From Acidobacteriota bacterium (GTDB lineage: Bacteria; Acidobacteriota; Vicinamibacteria; Vicinamibacterales; Vicinamibacteraceae), in NCBI GenBank assembly GCA_020845575.1, contig JADLFL010000043.1, positions 1 through 42,729 on the forward strand: a stretch of DNA of 42,729 nucleotides, read 5' to 3'. The translations under genes were made by a program, and so were the position numbers. The notes beneath the pieces were generated by a model. That model was given only the letters and a program-made list of their open reading frames with translations, was not told where the DNA came from and did not search any database. Each line of letters begins with the position of its first letter. Within the stretch, counting starts at the first letter, position 1. This document shows positions 18,187-25,748 of this stretch, in pieces.

Positions 18187-19338
18187 ATGAGCCGCTTCAT
18201 CCCCACCCACAGACCCGCCATCGGCGACCAGGAACTCGCGGCCGTGGCGTGCGTGTTCGACAGCCGGTGGCTCGGCGCCGGCGCCGCGACGGCGGCGTTC
18301 GAGGACGCCCTGCGCGCGCAGCTCGGCGTCCCGCACGTCGTGGCCGTGAGCAGTGGAACGGCCGCGCTGCATCTCGCGCTCGAGGCACTGGCGCTTCCTC
18401 CGGGGAGCGGAGTGCTCGTGCCCTCGCTCACCTTCGTCGCCTCCGTGCAGGCCATCGTGGCGGCGCGGCTCAGGCCGGTGTTCTGCGACGTGGTGGCCGA
18501 CACATTGCAAGTCGATCTGGAGGATTGCGCCACACGCCTGCGCGCTGCCGGACGTGACGGCATCGGCGTTCGTGCCGTCATGCCCGTGCACTTCGGCGGG
18601 ACGAGCTGCGACATCACGCAACTGGTCACCCTGGCCACCGACAACGGCCTGCGCATCGTGGAGGACGCCGCGCACGCCTTCGGCTCGAACCGCAGCGGCC
18701 GGGCGCTCGGAACCATCGGCGATGCCGGCTGCTACAGCTTCGATCCGATCAAGACCATCACGTGCGGAGAAGGCGGGGCCATCGTCACGGCGTCCGATGC
18801 TCTCGCGGCGCGCCTGCGACCGGCGCGCACGCTCGGGATTTCCGCCGACGGCTGGCGGCGCCACACGGGTGCGGCGGCGTGGGCGTACACCGTCGAGTCC
18901 CACGGCTGGCGGGCGCACATGCCCGACATCAACGCCGCCATCGGTCTGACGCAGTTGTCGCGCCTGCCGGACTTCCGCGCACGCCGGCAGGCCATCGTCT
19001 CCCGATACGACAGCGCGCTCGCACGAGTACGTGGACTCACGCCGGTGACACGGCCACATCCGGACGCGTGCCCTTTCACGTACACGGTGCGCGTACACGA
19101 TGGGCGTCGCGACGATCTGATGGCCTGGCTGCGCGCGCGCGACATCGGGACGTCTGTGGAGTACATCCCGAATCACCTGCAGCCGGCCTTTGCGGCGTTT
19201 CGCACGCCGCTGCCCGCCACCGAACAGGTGTTCACCGACATCCTCAGCCTGCCGCTCTACAGCGACCTCGTCGACGAGGACGTCGACCTCGTCGTGAGCG
19301 CGATACACGAGTTCTTCGACGGAGACCGCGTGCCGTGA
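18187..19338 (+). CDS. DegT/DnrJ/EryC1-family sugar aminotransferase
   Basis: The 383-residue PLP enzyme transfers an amino group, usually from glutamate, to a nucleotide-linked keto sugar. Family motifs are SSGTAALHLALEAL (substrate and PLP phosphate loop), EDAAHAFGS (the aspartate that contacts the PLP ring nitrogen) and SFDPIKTITCGEGG with the Schiff-base Lys189. The ATG at 18187 opens on SRFIPTHRPAIGDQE, the usual beginning of the family; an upstream in-frame ATG (18148) would add 13 unconserved residues. The stop overlaps the next start (GTGA), so it is coupled to the acyltransferase, a pairing known from bacillosamine, legionaminic-acid and N-acyl perosamine pathways. Confidence 0.9.
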   Translation: MSRFIPTHRPAIGDQELAAVACVFDSRWLGAGAATAAFEDALRAQLGVPHVVAVSSGTAALHLALEALALPPGSGVLVPSLTFVASVQAIVAARLRPVFCDVVADTLQVDLEDCATRLRAAGRDGIGVRAVMPVHFGGTSCDITQLVTLATDNGLRIVEDAAHAFGSNRSGRALGTIGDAGCYSFDPIKTITCGEGGAIVTASDALAARLRPARTLGISADGWRRHTGAAAWAYTVESHGWRAHMPDINAAIGLTQLSRLPDFRARRQAIVSRYDSALARVRGLTPVTRPHPDACPFTYTVRVHDGRRDDLMAWLRARDIGTSVEYIPNHLQPAFAAFRTPLPATEQVFTDILSLPLYSDLVDEDVDLVVSAIHEFFDGDRVP

Positions 19339-19982
19339 GTACGCCGCAACGACTGCTCGTCCTCGGCACACGCACCTTCGCCGTGGAGGTCGCCGACCTC
19401 GCATCGGACATCGACGGGATCGTCGTCGCGGGCTTTGTCGAGAACATGGAGCGCGACCGCGTCGGCACGAGCCTCGAAGGCCTCCCGATCCACTGGATCG
19501 ACGAGGTTGCGGCACTGGCGCCGACGCACGTCGGTGTCTGCGCACTCAGCACGACGCACCGTCGCCGGTTCGTCGACCAGGCCGCCGCGCTCGGCCTGCG
19601 GTTTGCGACACTCATCCACCCGAGCGCGCGCGTGTCACGCACCGCGCACATCGGCGAGGGCGCGATCGTCAGTGCCGGCGCGATCCTCGGCGCGCACGCG
19701 CGAATCGGTCGTCACGCGATCGTCAACCGTGGCGCGCTCATCGGCCACCACACCGCTGTCGGCGATTGCGCAACACTTGGCCCCGGCGCCAACATCGGCG
19801 GCTGCTGCGACATCGGCGCGTCGAGTTACGTCGGCATCGGCGCCATCGTGCTGGACAAGCTGACCGTCGGGCATCACAGCCTCGTCGGCGCCGGTGCGCT
19901 CGTCACCAAGCCCGTCGCCAACCATGTGCAGGTGATGGGCGTCCCCGCGCGCGTGGTGCGCGAAGGCATCGAGGGCCGCTGA
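19335..19982 (+). CDS. PglD/NeuD-like sugar O/N-acyltransferase
   Basis: This 215-residue protein has a small N-terminal Rossmann-like domain (RLLVLGTRTFAVEVADLA) that in relatives binds the sugar nucleotide, and a C-terminal left-handed beta-helix of hexapeptide repeats (about 100-200) ending in VMGVPARVV. The likely catalytic histidine lies in ALIGHHTAVGD. Relatives move an acetyl or other acyl group from acyl-CoA to the new amino group of a nucleotide sugar. The start is the GTG at 19335, overlapping the aminotransferase stop by 4 nt. The acyl donor is open: the next gene may make an unusual acyl-CoA. Confidence 0.88.
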   Translation: MSTPQRLLVLGTRTFAVEVADLASDIDGIVVAGFVENMERDRVGTSLEGLPIHWIDEVAALAPTHVGVCALSTTHRRRFVDQAAALGLRFATLIHPSARVSRTAHIGEGAIVSAGAILGAHARIGRHAIVNRGALIGHHTAVGDCATLGPGANIGGCCDIGASSYVGIGAIVLDKLTVGHHSLVGAGALVTKPVANHVQVMGVPARVVREGIEGR

Positions 19983-19986
19983 CCCC

Positions 19987-20838
19987 ATGGCTCCGCTGAT
20001 CGTCAATCTCGCGCCGACAGGCATGGTGCCGACGCCGCGCGACAACGAATCGCTTCCGGTGACGCCCGACACGATCGCGCGTGATGCCGCGGCGTGCCGT
20101 GCGCTCGGTGCATCGATCGTCCACCTCCACGCGCGCGACACCGATGGTGTCCCGACGTGGCGCCCTGACATCTTCCGCGACGTGATCATCGCGGTCCGTC
20201 GTGCGGCACCCGACCTCATCGTGTGCGTGTCCACGAGCGGACGGACGTTCGGTGCGTTGGAACAGCGCGCGGCCGTGCTCGACCTCGACGATGAGACCCG
20301 GCCAGACATGGCCTCGCTGACGCTCGGCTCGATGAACTTTCCGACGCAGGCGTCGGTGAACGAGCCGGCGATGATCGAAGCCCTCGCCACGCGCATGCAG
20401 GAACGTGGCATCGTGCCCGAGCTCGAGGTGTTCGACCTCGGGATGCTCGACTACGCACGCTACCTGATCGACAAGGGCGTGCTGCGGCCGCCGTTCTACG
20501 TCAACCTCCTGCTCGGCTCGCGCGGCACGCTGGCGGCTACGCCGCTCAGTCTGGCACTGATGGCGCACGCGGTCCCCGCGGGCGCCACGTGGGCGGCCAC
20601 GGGTATCGGCCGCTTCCAGTTCCCCGTGAACGCGATGGCCATCACGATGGGCGGCCACGTCCGTGTGGGACTGGAAGACAGCCTGTTCATGGATGCCGGC
20701 AAATCGATACCGGCGTCGAATGTCGCGCTGGTGCAGCGACTCGTGGCGCTCGGGCGCGCCGCGGGCAGGGAACCCGCCACACCCGACGAGGCACGCGCCA
20801 TCATCGGCCTGCCGCCACGAACGGCCGGCGGCACGTGA
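19987..20838 (+). CDS. BKACE-family (DUF849) beta-keto acid cleavage enzyme
   Basis: The 283-residue zinc TIM-barrel protein belongs to the family of 3-keto-5-aminohexanoate cleavage enzyme (Kce), which reacts a beta-keto acid with acetyl-CoA to give acetoacetate and a new acyl-CoA. The metal ligands fall at the Kce positions: H46 and H48 in VHLHARD and E230 in HVRVGLEDS; S82, R226 and D231 are also conserved. Residue 14 is valine instead of the glutamate that in Kce holds the substrate amino group, so the natural substrate probably lacks that amine. It starts 4 nt after the acyltransferase stop and overlaps the next gene. It is likely to serve the sugar pathway rather than lysine breakdown. 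Confidence 0.88.
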   Translation: MAPLIVNLAPTGMVPTPRDNESLPVTPDTIARDAAACRALGASIVHLHARDTDGVPTWRPDIFRDVIIAVRRAAPDLIVCVSTSGRTFGALEQRAAVLDLDDETRPDMASLTLGSMNFPTQASVNEPAMIEALATRMQERGIVPELEVFDLGMLDYARYLIDKGVLRPPFYVNLLLGSRGTLAATPLSLALMAHAVPAGATWAATGIGRFQFPVNAMAITMGGHVRVGLEDSLFMDAGKSIPASNVALVQRLVALGRAAGREPATPDEARAIIGLPPRTAGGT

Positions 20839-22217
20839 CACGCGACGGTGTCGGCGGCGCGCCGGTGTGGCGGCGCGTCGTGCGCCACATTCCGGCGATC
20901 CTCGTGACGCTGCTCGTCGCGCTCTACGCCGTCGACGTGCCCTACTGGGACACGTGGGATTGGCTGGACAGACTCTATCCGGACGTCGCACAGGGACCGG
21001 CGACGAGCGACCTCGCCCTGTTCAACGGTCATCGCGTCACCATCCCGCTGGCGATCGACAGGGCGCTCTTCGCGGCGTCGTCGATCGACGTGCTCCCTCG
21101 CATCTGGCTGAAGATCCCCCTGTCGCTCGCCACGCTGTGGCTGCTGGTCCGCCTGCTGCGGCGAACGGCGCCGGCGCCACCCGGAACGCTCGTGCAGTCC
21201 GGTATCGCCGCGTTCGTGTTCACGCTCGCGTACTGGCCGATGTGGATGGACCCACGTCAGTATTCGATACACATCGTGGTGCTCGCACTCGTGGCCGCCG
21301 TCGACATCGTCACGGGGCGCGGCACCGGCACGGCGCGGGCCGCAGCGGCGGCCGGCCTCTGCCTCGTGGCGTCGCTGTCGTACGGACCGGGCCTGTTCAC
21401 GTGGCCGTTCGTGCTGGTCCTGCTCTGGGTACGCGTGCCTCGGCCACCTCCCACCGTCCTCGCGCTCTTGCTTGCCGTGGCCATGACGACAATCGGGCTG
21501 CACCTGGCCGACGCCCGCGGTGCGGCACCGTTTGCGCCGACAGCACCGCCAAGCGTCGAGGCTGTCGTGCATGGCATCGCCGCCGTCGCCGGACTGCCGG
21601 CAGCGCTCGCGTCGCCGTCACTCGGGTATCGCGCAACGCGCGTCATGGGTGTCGTGGGTCTCGCGCTCTTCGCGGCGCTGACGGCGTTCGCCCTGCGACG
21701 CCCCTGGCGCGCGCGGGCCCTGCCCTGGATCGCCATCGGTGGTTGGGCGGCCACCTACGCGGTGGCCGTTGGCCTGGCGCGCGGTGGCCTGGCGCTTCCG
21801 TCGATGCACGAACCGCGATTCGCTTACGGTGGCGCTTTCCTCTGGGTCGCCATCACTGCGTTGTTGCATGTGACGGCCACGGCTGACGCAGCGAACGGTC
21901 AGCCGGTCTCTCGCCGGCGGGCGGGCGCAATGCAGGCGGCCGCGTGCCTCCTTGCCGCGGGGTGCCTGATGGCGAGCGTGTCGCCATTCACGGCGTCAGG
22001 CGGCATCGGTGCCCTGCACGCGCAACTGGTTGCGGGACGCGCGTGCCTGATGCACATCGACACCGCCGAGGACAGCTGCTTGGAACGGCTCTATCCGTCA
22101 GCGGTGCGACTGCGCGCGATTGCCCTGCGCATGGAACGCCGCGGCGCGGCGTTCCTGCCGTCTCCGTCCAGCGAGTCCGGCAACACCAAGCCCGACGAGC
22201 GCGCTCCCGTGCAGTGA
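20835..22217 (+). CDS. Multi-pass membrane protein, possible GT-C-type glycosyltransferase
   Basis: The protein has 460 residues and roughly nine to eleven hydrophobic helices (for example HIPAILVTLLVALYAV at the start). The first external loop has VPYWDTWDWLDRLYPD and, some 25 residues on, LFNGHRVTIPL; acidic residues just after TM1 followed by an N-x-H-R segment recall uncharacterised membrane glycosyltransferases that use polyprenyl-phosphate sugars. This assignment is inference. The GTG start (20835) overlaps the BKACE stop, so it is the fourth gene of the cluster. Its last 120 bp lie antisense to the end of the glycosyltransferase gene on the other strand. Confidence 0.7.
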   Translation: MTRDGVGGAPVWRRVVRHIPAILVTLLVALYAVDVPYWDTWDWLDRLYPDVAQGPATSDLALFNGHRVTIPLAIDRALFAASSIDVLPRIWLKIPLSLATLWLLVRLLRRTAPAPPGTLVQSGIAAFVFTLAYWPMWMDPRQYSIHIVVLALVAAVDIVTGRGTGTARAAAAAGLCLVASLSYGPGLFTWPFVLVLLWVRVPRPPPTVLALLLAVAMTTIGLHLADARGAAPFAPTAPPSVEAVVHGIAAVAGLPAALASPSLGYRATRVMGVVGLALFAALTAFALRRPWRARALPWIAIGGWAATYAVAVGLARGGLALPSMHEPRFAYGGAFLWVAITALLHVTATADAANGQPVSRRRAGAMQAAACLLAAGCLMASVSPFTASGGIGALHAQLVAGRACLMHIDTAEDSCLERLYPSAVRLRAIALRMERRGAAFLPSPSSESGNTKPDERAPVQ

Positions 22218-22988
22218 CAGCAGCACCATGAGTCCACTGATTGGGGGATCGGCCAGGCGGTACCAGCCCGCAGCGGCCGCGAGGAACACCATTCCAACCG
22301 TGAGGCAGCACCACGCCGGAACCGCCGACCATTCCAGCAGGACACGCATCGTCACGCCAATCAAGGCCATCGGCGTGTAGCTGCTGGCACTTGCGCGACC
22401 GGCATGCTCGACGTCCACGTTGGCGGGCGTGCGGGAGGCACGCAGGATCTGTCCGCGTACGAATGGCGATGTGCCGCGATACGCGCACACGCGATCGACC
22501 ACGTCGCGCCGCATCGCCCGGAAGCTGCTCACCGCCAGCCCCGACGGCGCACCGAATACGCCGCGATCGATGGCGCGCATGAGAAGACTGCCTCCCTGCC
22601 GCCACCAGGCATGGCGCGGCCGCTCGAATCGCGCGAAGACCGCGTCGTGCCCCGCACGTATCCGCTCGACGAGGCGCGGAATCGCCTCCGGCGCGTGCTG
22701 CATGTCGTCATCCATGCAGACGACAATCTCGCCGGAACAGGCCCGGAGGCCGACCAGCAGCGCCGCGTGCTGGCCGGCATTGGCATCCAGGCCGATGACG
22801 CGTATCGCTCGATGCCGTCTCGCCGCCGCCTCCAGCACGCGCAGGCTCCCGTCGCGGCTGGCATCGTCGACGACAAGCACCTCGAACGTCTCGCCCATGG
22901 CCTCACAGGCCGCCACGACGCGGTTCAGCGTCTGTCCGACGATCGACGCGCTGTTGTAGACGGGAATGACGATGGAGACTATCGTCAC
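22098..22988 (-). CDS. Glycosyltransferase family 2, polyprenyl-phosphate sugar transferase type (GtrB/ArnC/DPM1-like)
   Basis: The 296-residue protein has a GT-A domain with SIVIPVYNSA at the start, VVDDASRDGS, an N-A-G-Q-H-A-A loop and the metal-binding CMDDDMQH (D93-D95), followed by two C-terminal TM helices (about 220-280). This is the plan of enzymes that load a sugar from a nucleotide donor onto undecaprenyl phosphate. The start is the GTG at 22988 with GAGG 5 nt upstream. The last 25 or so residues are Arg/Gln-rich and unconserved, and are encoded antisense to the neighbouring membrane-protein gene. It fits as the loading enzyme for the cluster at 18.2-22.2 kb. Confidence 0.88.
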   Translation of the reverse strand: MTIVSIVIPVYNSASIVGQTLNRVVAACEAMGETFEVLVVDDASRDGSLRVLEAAARRHRAIRVIGLDANAGQHAALLVGLRACSGEIVVCMDDDMQHAPEAIPRLVERIRAGHDAVFARFERPRHAWWRQGGSLLMRAIDRGVFGAPSGLAVSSFRAMRRDVVDRVCAYRGTSPFVRGQILRASRTPANVDVEHAGRASASSYTPMALIGVTMRVLLEWSAVPAWCCLTVGMVFLAAAAGWYRLADPPISGLMVLLSLHGSALVGLGVAGLAGRRRQERRAAAFHAQGNRAQSHR

Positions 22989-23085
22989 ATGTGCCTCGAG
23001 CAACGCCTGGTGTTCATCCCGGCGGGCCGGTGCGTTGAGGACAATGGACGAGGCACGTTCGCCTCAAGCCTACAGGAGATCGTGC

Positions 23086-23775
23086 GTGAAGAAATTCGTC
23101 ATCGGATGTGCGGTCGCGCTCGTGCTGATGGTCATCGGCGGCAGCGCGGCGGTCTACTACTTCGTCTACAAACCGGCGAAGTCCTTCGTCTCGTCGATGA
23201 CCGAGTTCGGCGCACTCGCCGAGGCCGATGAGAAGGTCGCCAACACCGCCACCTTCACGCCGCCGGAGTCGGACACGCTCACCGAGGCGCAGGTACGGCG
23301 GTTCGCGGCCGTCCAGGAGAGCCTCCACGCGAAGATGGGTGCGCGAGCCACCGAACTCCGCACGAAGTACGAGGCCCTCAGCGCGCGAGGGAAGGATGCC
23401 GGTCTCACCGAAGTCGTCGGGGCCTACAAGGACATCTTCAGCATCGTCGGCGACGCAAAGCGCGCGCAGGTCGACGCGCTCAACTCGCAGCAGTTCTCGC
23501 TCGCCGAGTACGGGTGGGTGAAGGCGCGCGTCTACGAAGCGGCAGGCGTCTCGGTGTCGGGCATCGACTTCAGGGAACTCGCCGGCAAGCTCCAGTCGGG
23601 CGACCTGCAGGCTCTCCAGCAGATGGTGTCGAAAGCCGGCGACGCGGTCGCTGACGCGCCGAAGGTGGAGACGGACATGCCGGAGGTCGGCGTCCCCGAG
23701 GCCAACAAGACACTGGTCGCGCCATACAAGGACAAGATCTCCACCTGGATGATCTACGGCGCGTTCGGACTCTAG
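23086..23775 (+). CDS. Hypothetical single-pass membrane-anchored protein
   Basis: The 229-residue protein begins with KKFVIGCAVALVLMVIGGSAAVYYFVY, a positively charged N-terminus and one TM helix (about 5-27), leaving a mostly helical domain in the periplasm. Heptad-like runs (about 65-120) suggest a helical bundle. The only cysteine is in the TM segment. I do not recognise a family. The GTG start has GGAG at 23075-23078 and is preceded by CCTCAAGCCTACAGGA, which also occurs near 18.04 kb. The next gene is convergent, with a hairpin between. Confidence 0.65.
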   Translation: MKKFVIGCAVALVLMVIGGSAAVYYFVYKPAKSFVSSMTEFGALAEADEKVANTATFTPPESDTLTEAQVRRFAAVQESLHAKMGARATELRTKYEALSARGKDAGLTEVVGAYKDIFSIVGDAKRAQVDALNSQQFSLAEYGWVKARVYEAAGVSVSGIDFRELAGKLQSGDLQALQQMVSKAGDAVADAPKVETDMPEVGVPEANKTLVAPYKDKISTWMIYGAFGL

Positions 23776-23809
23776 GAAGGACAGAGGCGAGCACCCGTTC
23801 TGATGGAGG

Positions 23810-23829
23810 CCAGGGGCTTCAACCCCTGG
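23810..23829. terminator. Bidirectional hairpin between convergent genes
   Basis: CCAGGGG (23810-23816) and CCCCTGG (23823-23829) pair around a 6-nt loop. There is no long T-run. The stop codon of the methyltransferase gene lies in the loop and right arm. It could serve both genes or be another repeat family. Confidence 0.5.
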
Positions 23830-24412
23830 CGCGGGCGTGCCAGCGGAGGTAGCGGCCCATCGTCGAAACGTCGAGGACGTCGAAGCCGACGGCTTCGAGT
23901 TCGTCCTTCCACTGCCTGGGCTCGACAGGCGCGAACGTATCGCCGAGATGGAAGAGACGCAACCCGATGGTCCACAGCGCGTCGCATCCTGCAAAGCTTC
24001 CGCCCGGCAGCAGCACGCGCCACACCTCGGACAAGAGCGCGCGCTGACGCGTGAGGCCTGGCAGGTGGTGCACCATCGTGAACGCCGCGACGGAGGTGAA
24101 CGCGCCGTTCACGAACGGCAGCGCCGCGGCGTCAGCGGTGGCAGCAGGGACTCGTGTGGGGATACGCCCACCCGACACCAACGGGACACTGGTGCGCGCT
24201 CTGAGCCGTCGCAGCGCGTGTGTGTCGACGTCGACCGCCGTGACCCGGGCGACACGCTGGCGCAGGTGCGTGGTCACCGTACCGGCGCCGGCTCCCAGTT
24301 CGAGGAGCGACTCCCCCAGCGACACATGCGCGAGCGTCCACTCCAGCAGATCGTGTTCGACGGTGCGGGCCCAGTGCTCCGAGTTGCAGTACCACGCGTG
24401 CAGCCGGTTCAT
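23819..24412 (-). CDS. Class I SAM-dependent methyltransferase
   Basis: The 197-residue protein has the seven-strand Rossmann methyltransferase fold. Motif I is LLELGAGAGTV (37-46), motif II is VTAVDVD, and ADAAALPFVNGAFTSV and LLPGG mark motifs IV and VI; this resembles the UbiE/Methyltransf_11 type with VHHL after the fourth strand. The substrate is unknown. It starts at the ATG at 24412 (RLHAWYCNSEHW). No obvious ribosome binding site is seen. It is transcribed in the same direction as the DUF1684 gene upstream, 85 bp away across a short repeat. Confidence 0.82.
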   Translation of the reverse strand: MNRLHAWYCNSEHWARTVEHDLLEWTLAHVSLGESLLELGAGAGTVTTHLRQRVARVTAVDVDTHALRRLRARTSVPLVSGGRIPTRVPAATADAAALPFVNGAFTSVAAFTMVHHLPGLTRQRALLSEVWRVLLPGGSFAGCDALWTIGLRLFHLGDTFAPVEPRQWKDELEAVGFDVLDVSTMGRYLRWHARARG

Positions 24413-24465
24413 GACAGGTGAATCATGTCTCGACTATCGGCCTTCGTGACCTCCGGCCGCCGAGC

Positions 24466-24496
24466 GGCATTCCCGGCATTCCCGGCATCGCGGCAT
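24466..24496. repeat. GGCATTCCC tandem repeat
   Basis: Two perfect 9-nt units and two shortened ones (GGCATCGC, GGCATG) immediately after the DUF1684 gene stop. It differs from the other arrays in unit length. Confidence 0.6.
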
Positions 24497-24497
24497 G

Positions 24498-25469
24498 TCA
24501 GCTGTAAATCTTCTCCCCCGCGCGGATCGGCACCTTCAACACGTTCTGCGCGGGCGGGGTCGGGCACGTGGTGTACGGGTTGTACGCGCACGGCGGATTG
24601 TAGGCCTTGTTGAAGTCGATCACGTACCGGCCGTCGCCCGTGGGTTCCGCGTATGCGAAGCGCGTACCGTAGGTCTCGCGGCCGACGCCCGCGTCCCTGA
24701 AGATCACCTGGAGGCGTCCCTTGCTCGCCGTGAAGGCCAGCAACCGCACCTTCTTTCCGTCGAACGTGAACTCCAGCGTGCCTGGAGCCTTGTAGGGCTC
24801 GGGATCGCCGAGCACGTTGCGCACCTCGACGGCCTTCGGCTCATCGAAGGTCTTCAGCGTGGCAACCACGCGAGCCTGGTCGGCGACCGGATACCACTTC
24901 GTGCCCTGGAAACCCGTACGGATCGGCGACTCGGGATCGCGCACGCGCAACGCCAGTCGCGGTCCGCTCCGGTGCAGGTGGAACTGGACGCCCTGCCCCA
25001 CGCTCACGCGATCGGCGGAGGTCCCCGGCGCGCCATTCACGCCAGGCTGGTTCCCGCGAAGCACGATCGTCGTCGACGACGCGGGCTCGCCGTTGACCGT
25101 CGCCACGACACCCGGAGTCAGGTGGAGGGTGACACCCTCGGGCGTCACCTCGAGCCGTCCCACGTGCGACGGCGCATGCCCTGCCGGCAGGACGATGTCG
25201 CTCGATGGATCGCCGCCGATCGTGTGTGAGCCCTCGGGCAGGAACGCCAGGCCCGCCACGCTCAGCCAGCCGTACTCGGCGCGCAGGCTCGTGTCGTACT
25301 GCTGGCGCCACGCGGCCACGTCGGCAGGCGGGCCGGGCGCCGCGTCGGCTGTCGTGACAACAGGAGGCGCAGGCGACGCGGCCGCGGCAGGGCGTGTGAA
25401 GCGGGCGGCGGCGACGGCGCCCGAGGTGACAACAGCGAATACGGCAAGCCAGGTGAAGGACGTACGCAT
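24498..25469 (-). CDS. Exported DUF1684 family protein
   Basis: The 323-residue protein has a signal-anchor or signal peptide (RTSFTWLAVFAVVTSGAVAAA) and the DUF1684 core: WLSVAGLAFLPEGSHTIGG, an FHA-like beta-sandwich (GGDPSSDIVLP ... VGRLEVTPEGV), then the family's hallmark C-terminus YNPPCAYNPYTTCPTPP and LKVPIRAGEK. The two cysteines in that motif are conserved in the family. The biochemical role is unknown. The ATG at 25469 starts the signal peptide. Upstream, 25470-25737 holds no convincing gene. Confidence 0.85.
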   Translation of the reverse strand: MRTSFTWLAVFAVVTSGAVAAARFTRPAAAASPAPPVVTTADAAPGPPADVAAWRQQYDTSLRAEYGWLSVAGLAFLPEGSHTIGGDPSSDIVLPAGHAPSHVGRLEVTPEGVTLHLTPGVVATVNGEPASSTTIVLRGNQPGVNGAPGTSADRVSVGQGVQFHLHRSGPRLALRVRDPESPIRTGFQGTKWYPVADQARVVATLKTFDEPKAVEVRNVLGDPEPYKAPGTLEFTFDGKKVRLLAFTASKGRLQVIFRDAGVGRETYGTRFAYAEPTGDGRYVIDFNKAYNPPCAYNPYTTCPTPPAQNVLKVPIRAGEKIYS

Positions 25470-25737
25470 CGAACCATCCGGACGTCGGCCCCTGCGCGCC
25501 AGCGCGCGGGATCGACATCGAGCCCTGCGCATGACGCGGGGCGAACCATGAGTGAACGCGGCCAGGCCGGCGTTCAGAATTCGTGAGGGAGAGAACGCAG
25601 GATCAACAACAACAGGCGCAGCGCCGGGCGGCGCTGGCACACATCGACGGCACGCGAGGCGAAGGCGTCGAAGACATGTTCATGACGGTACCGCGCAGGC
25701 GTCGCGCACCGCAAGGCGTATGACGCACTCGCGCCCC

Positions 25738-25743
25738 TACAAT
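25738..25743 (+). promoter_or_regulatory. -10 box TACAAT immediately upstream of the helicase gene
   Basis: CCCCTACAATGATGTGTGG: the box is followed by 5 nt and the GTG start at 25749, without a Shine-Dalgarno, again suggesting a leaderless mRNA. Confidence 0.5.
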
Positions 25744-25748
25744 GATGT

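Noticed and set aside
25574..25720. Small minus-strand gene between the DUF1684 and helicase genes
   Set aside because: A stretch ending in LLLLILRSLPHEF looks hydrophobic and has a high GC third position, but no start codon with a ribosome binding site leads into it and it would run into the helicase gene's promoter.
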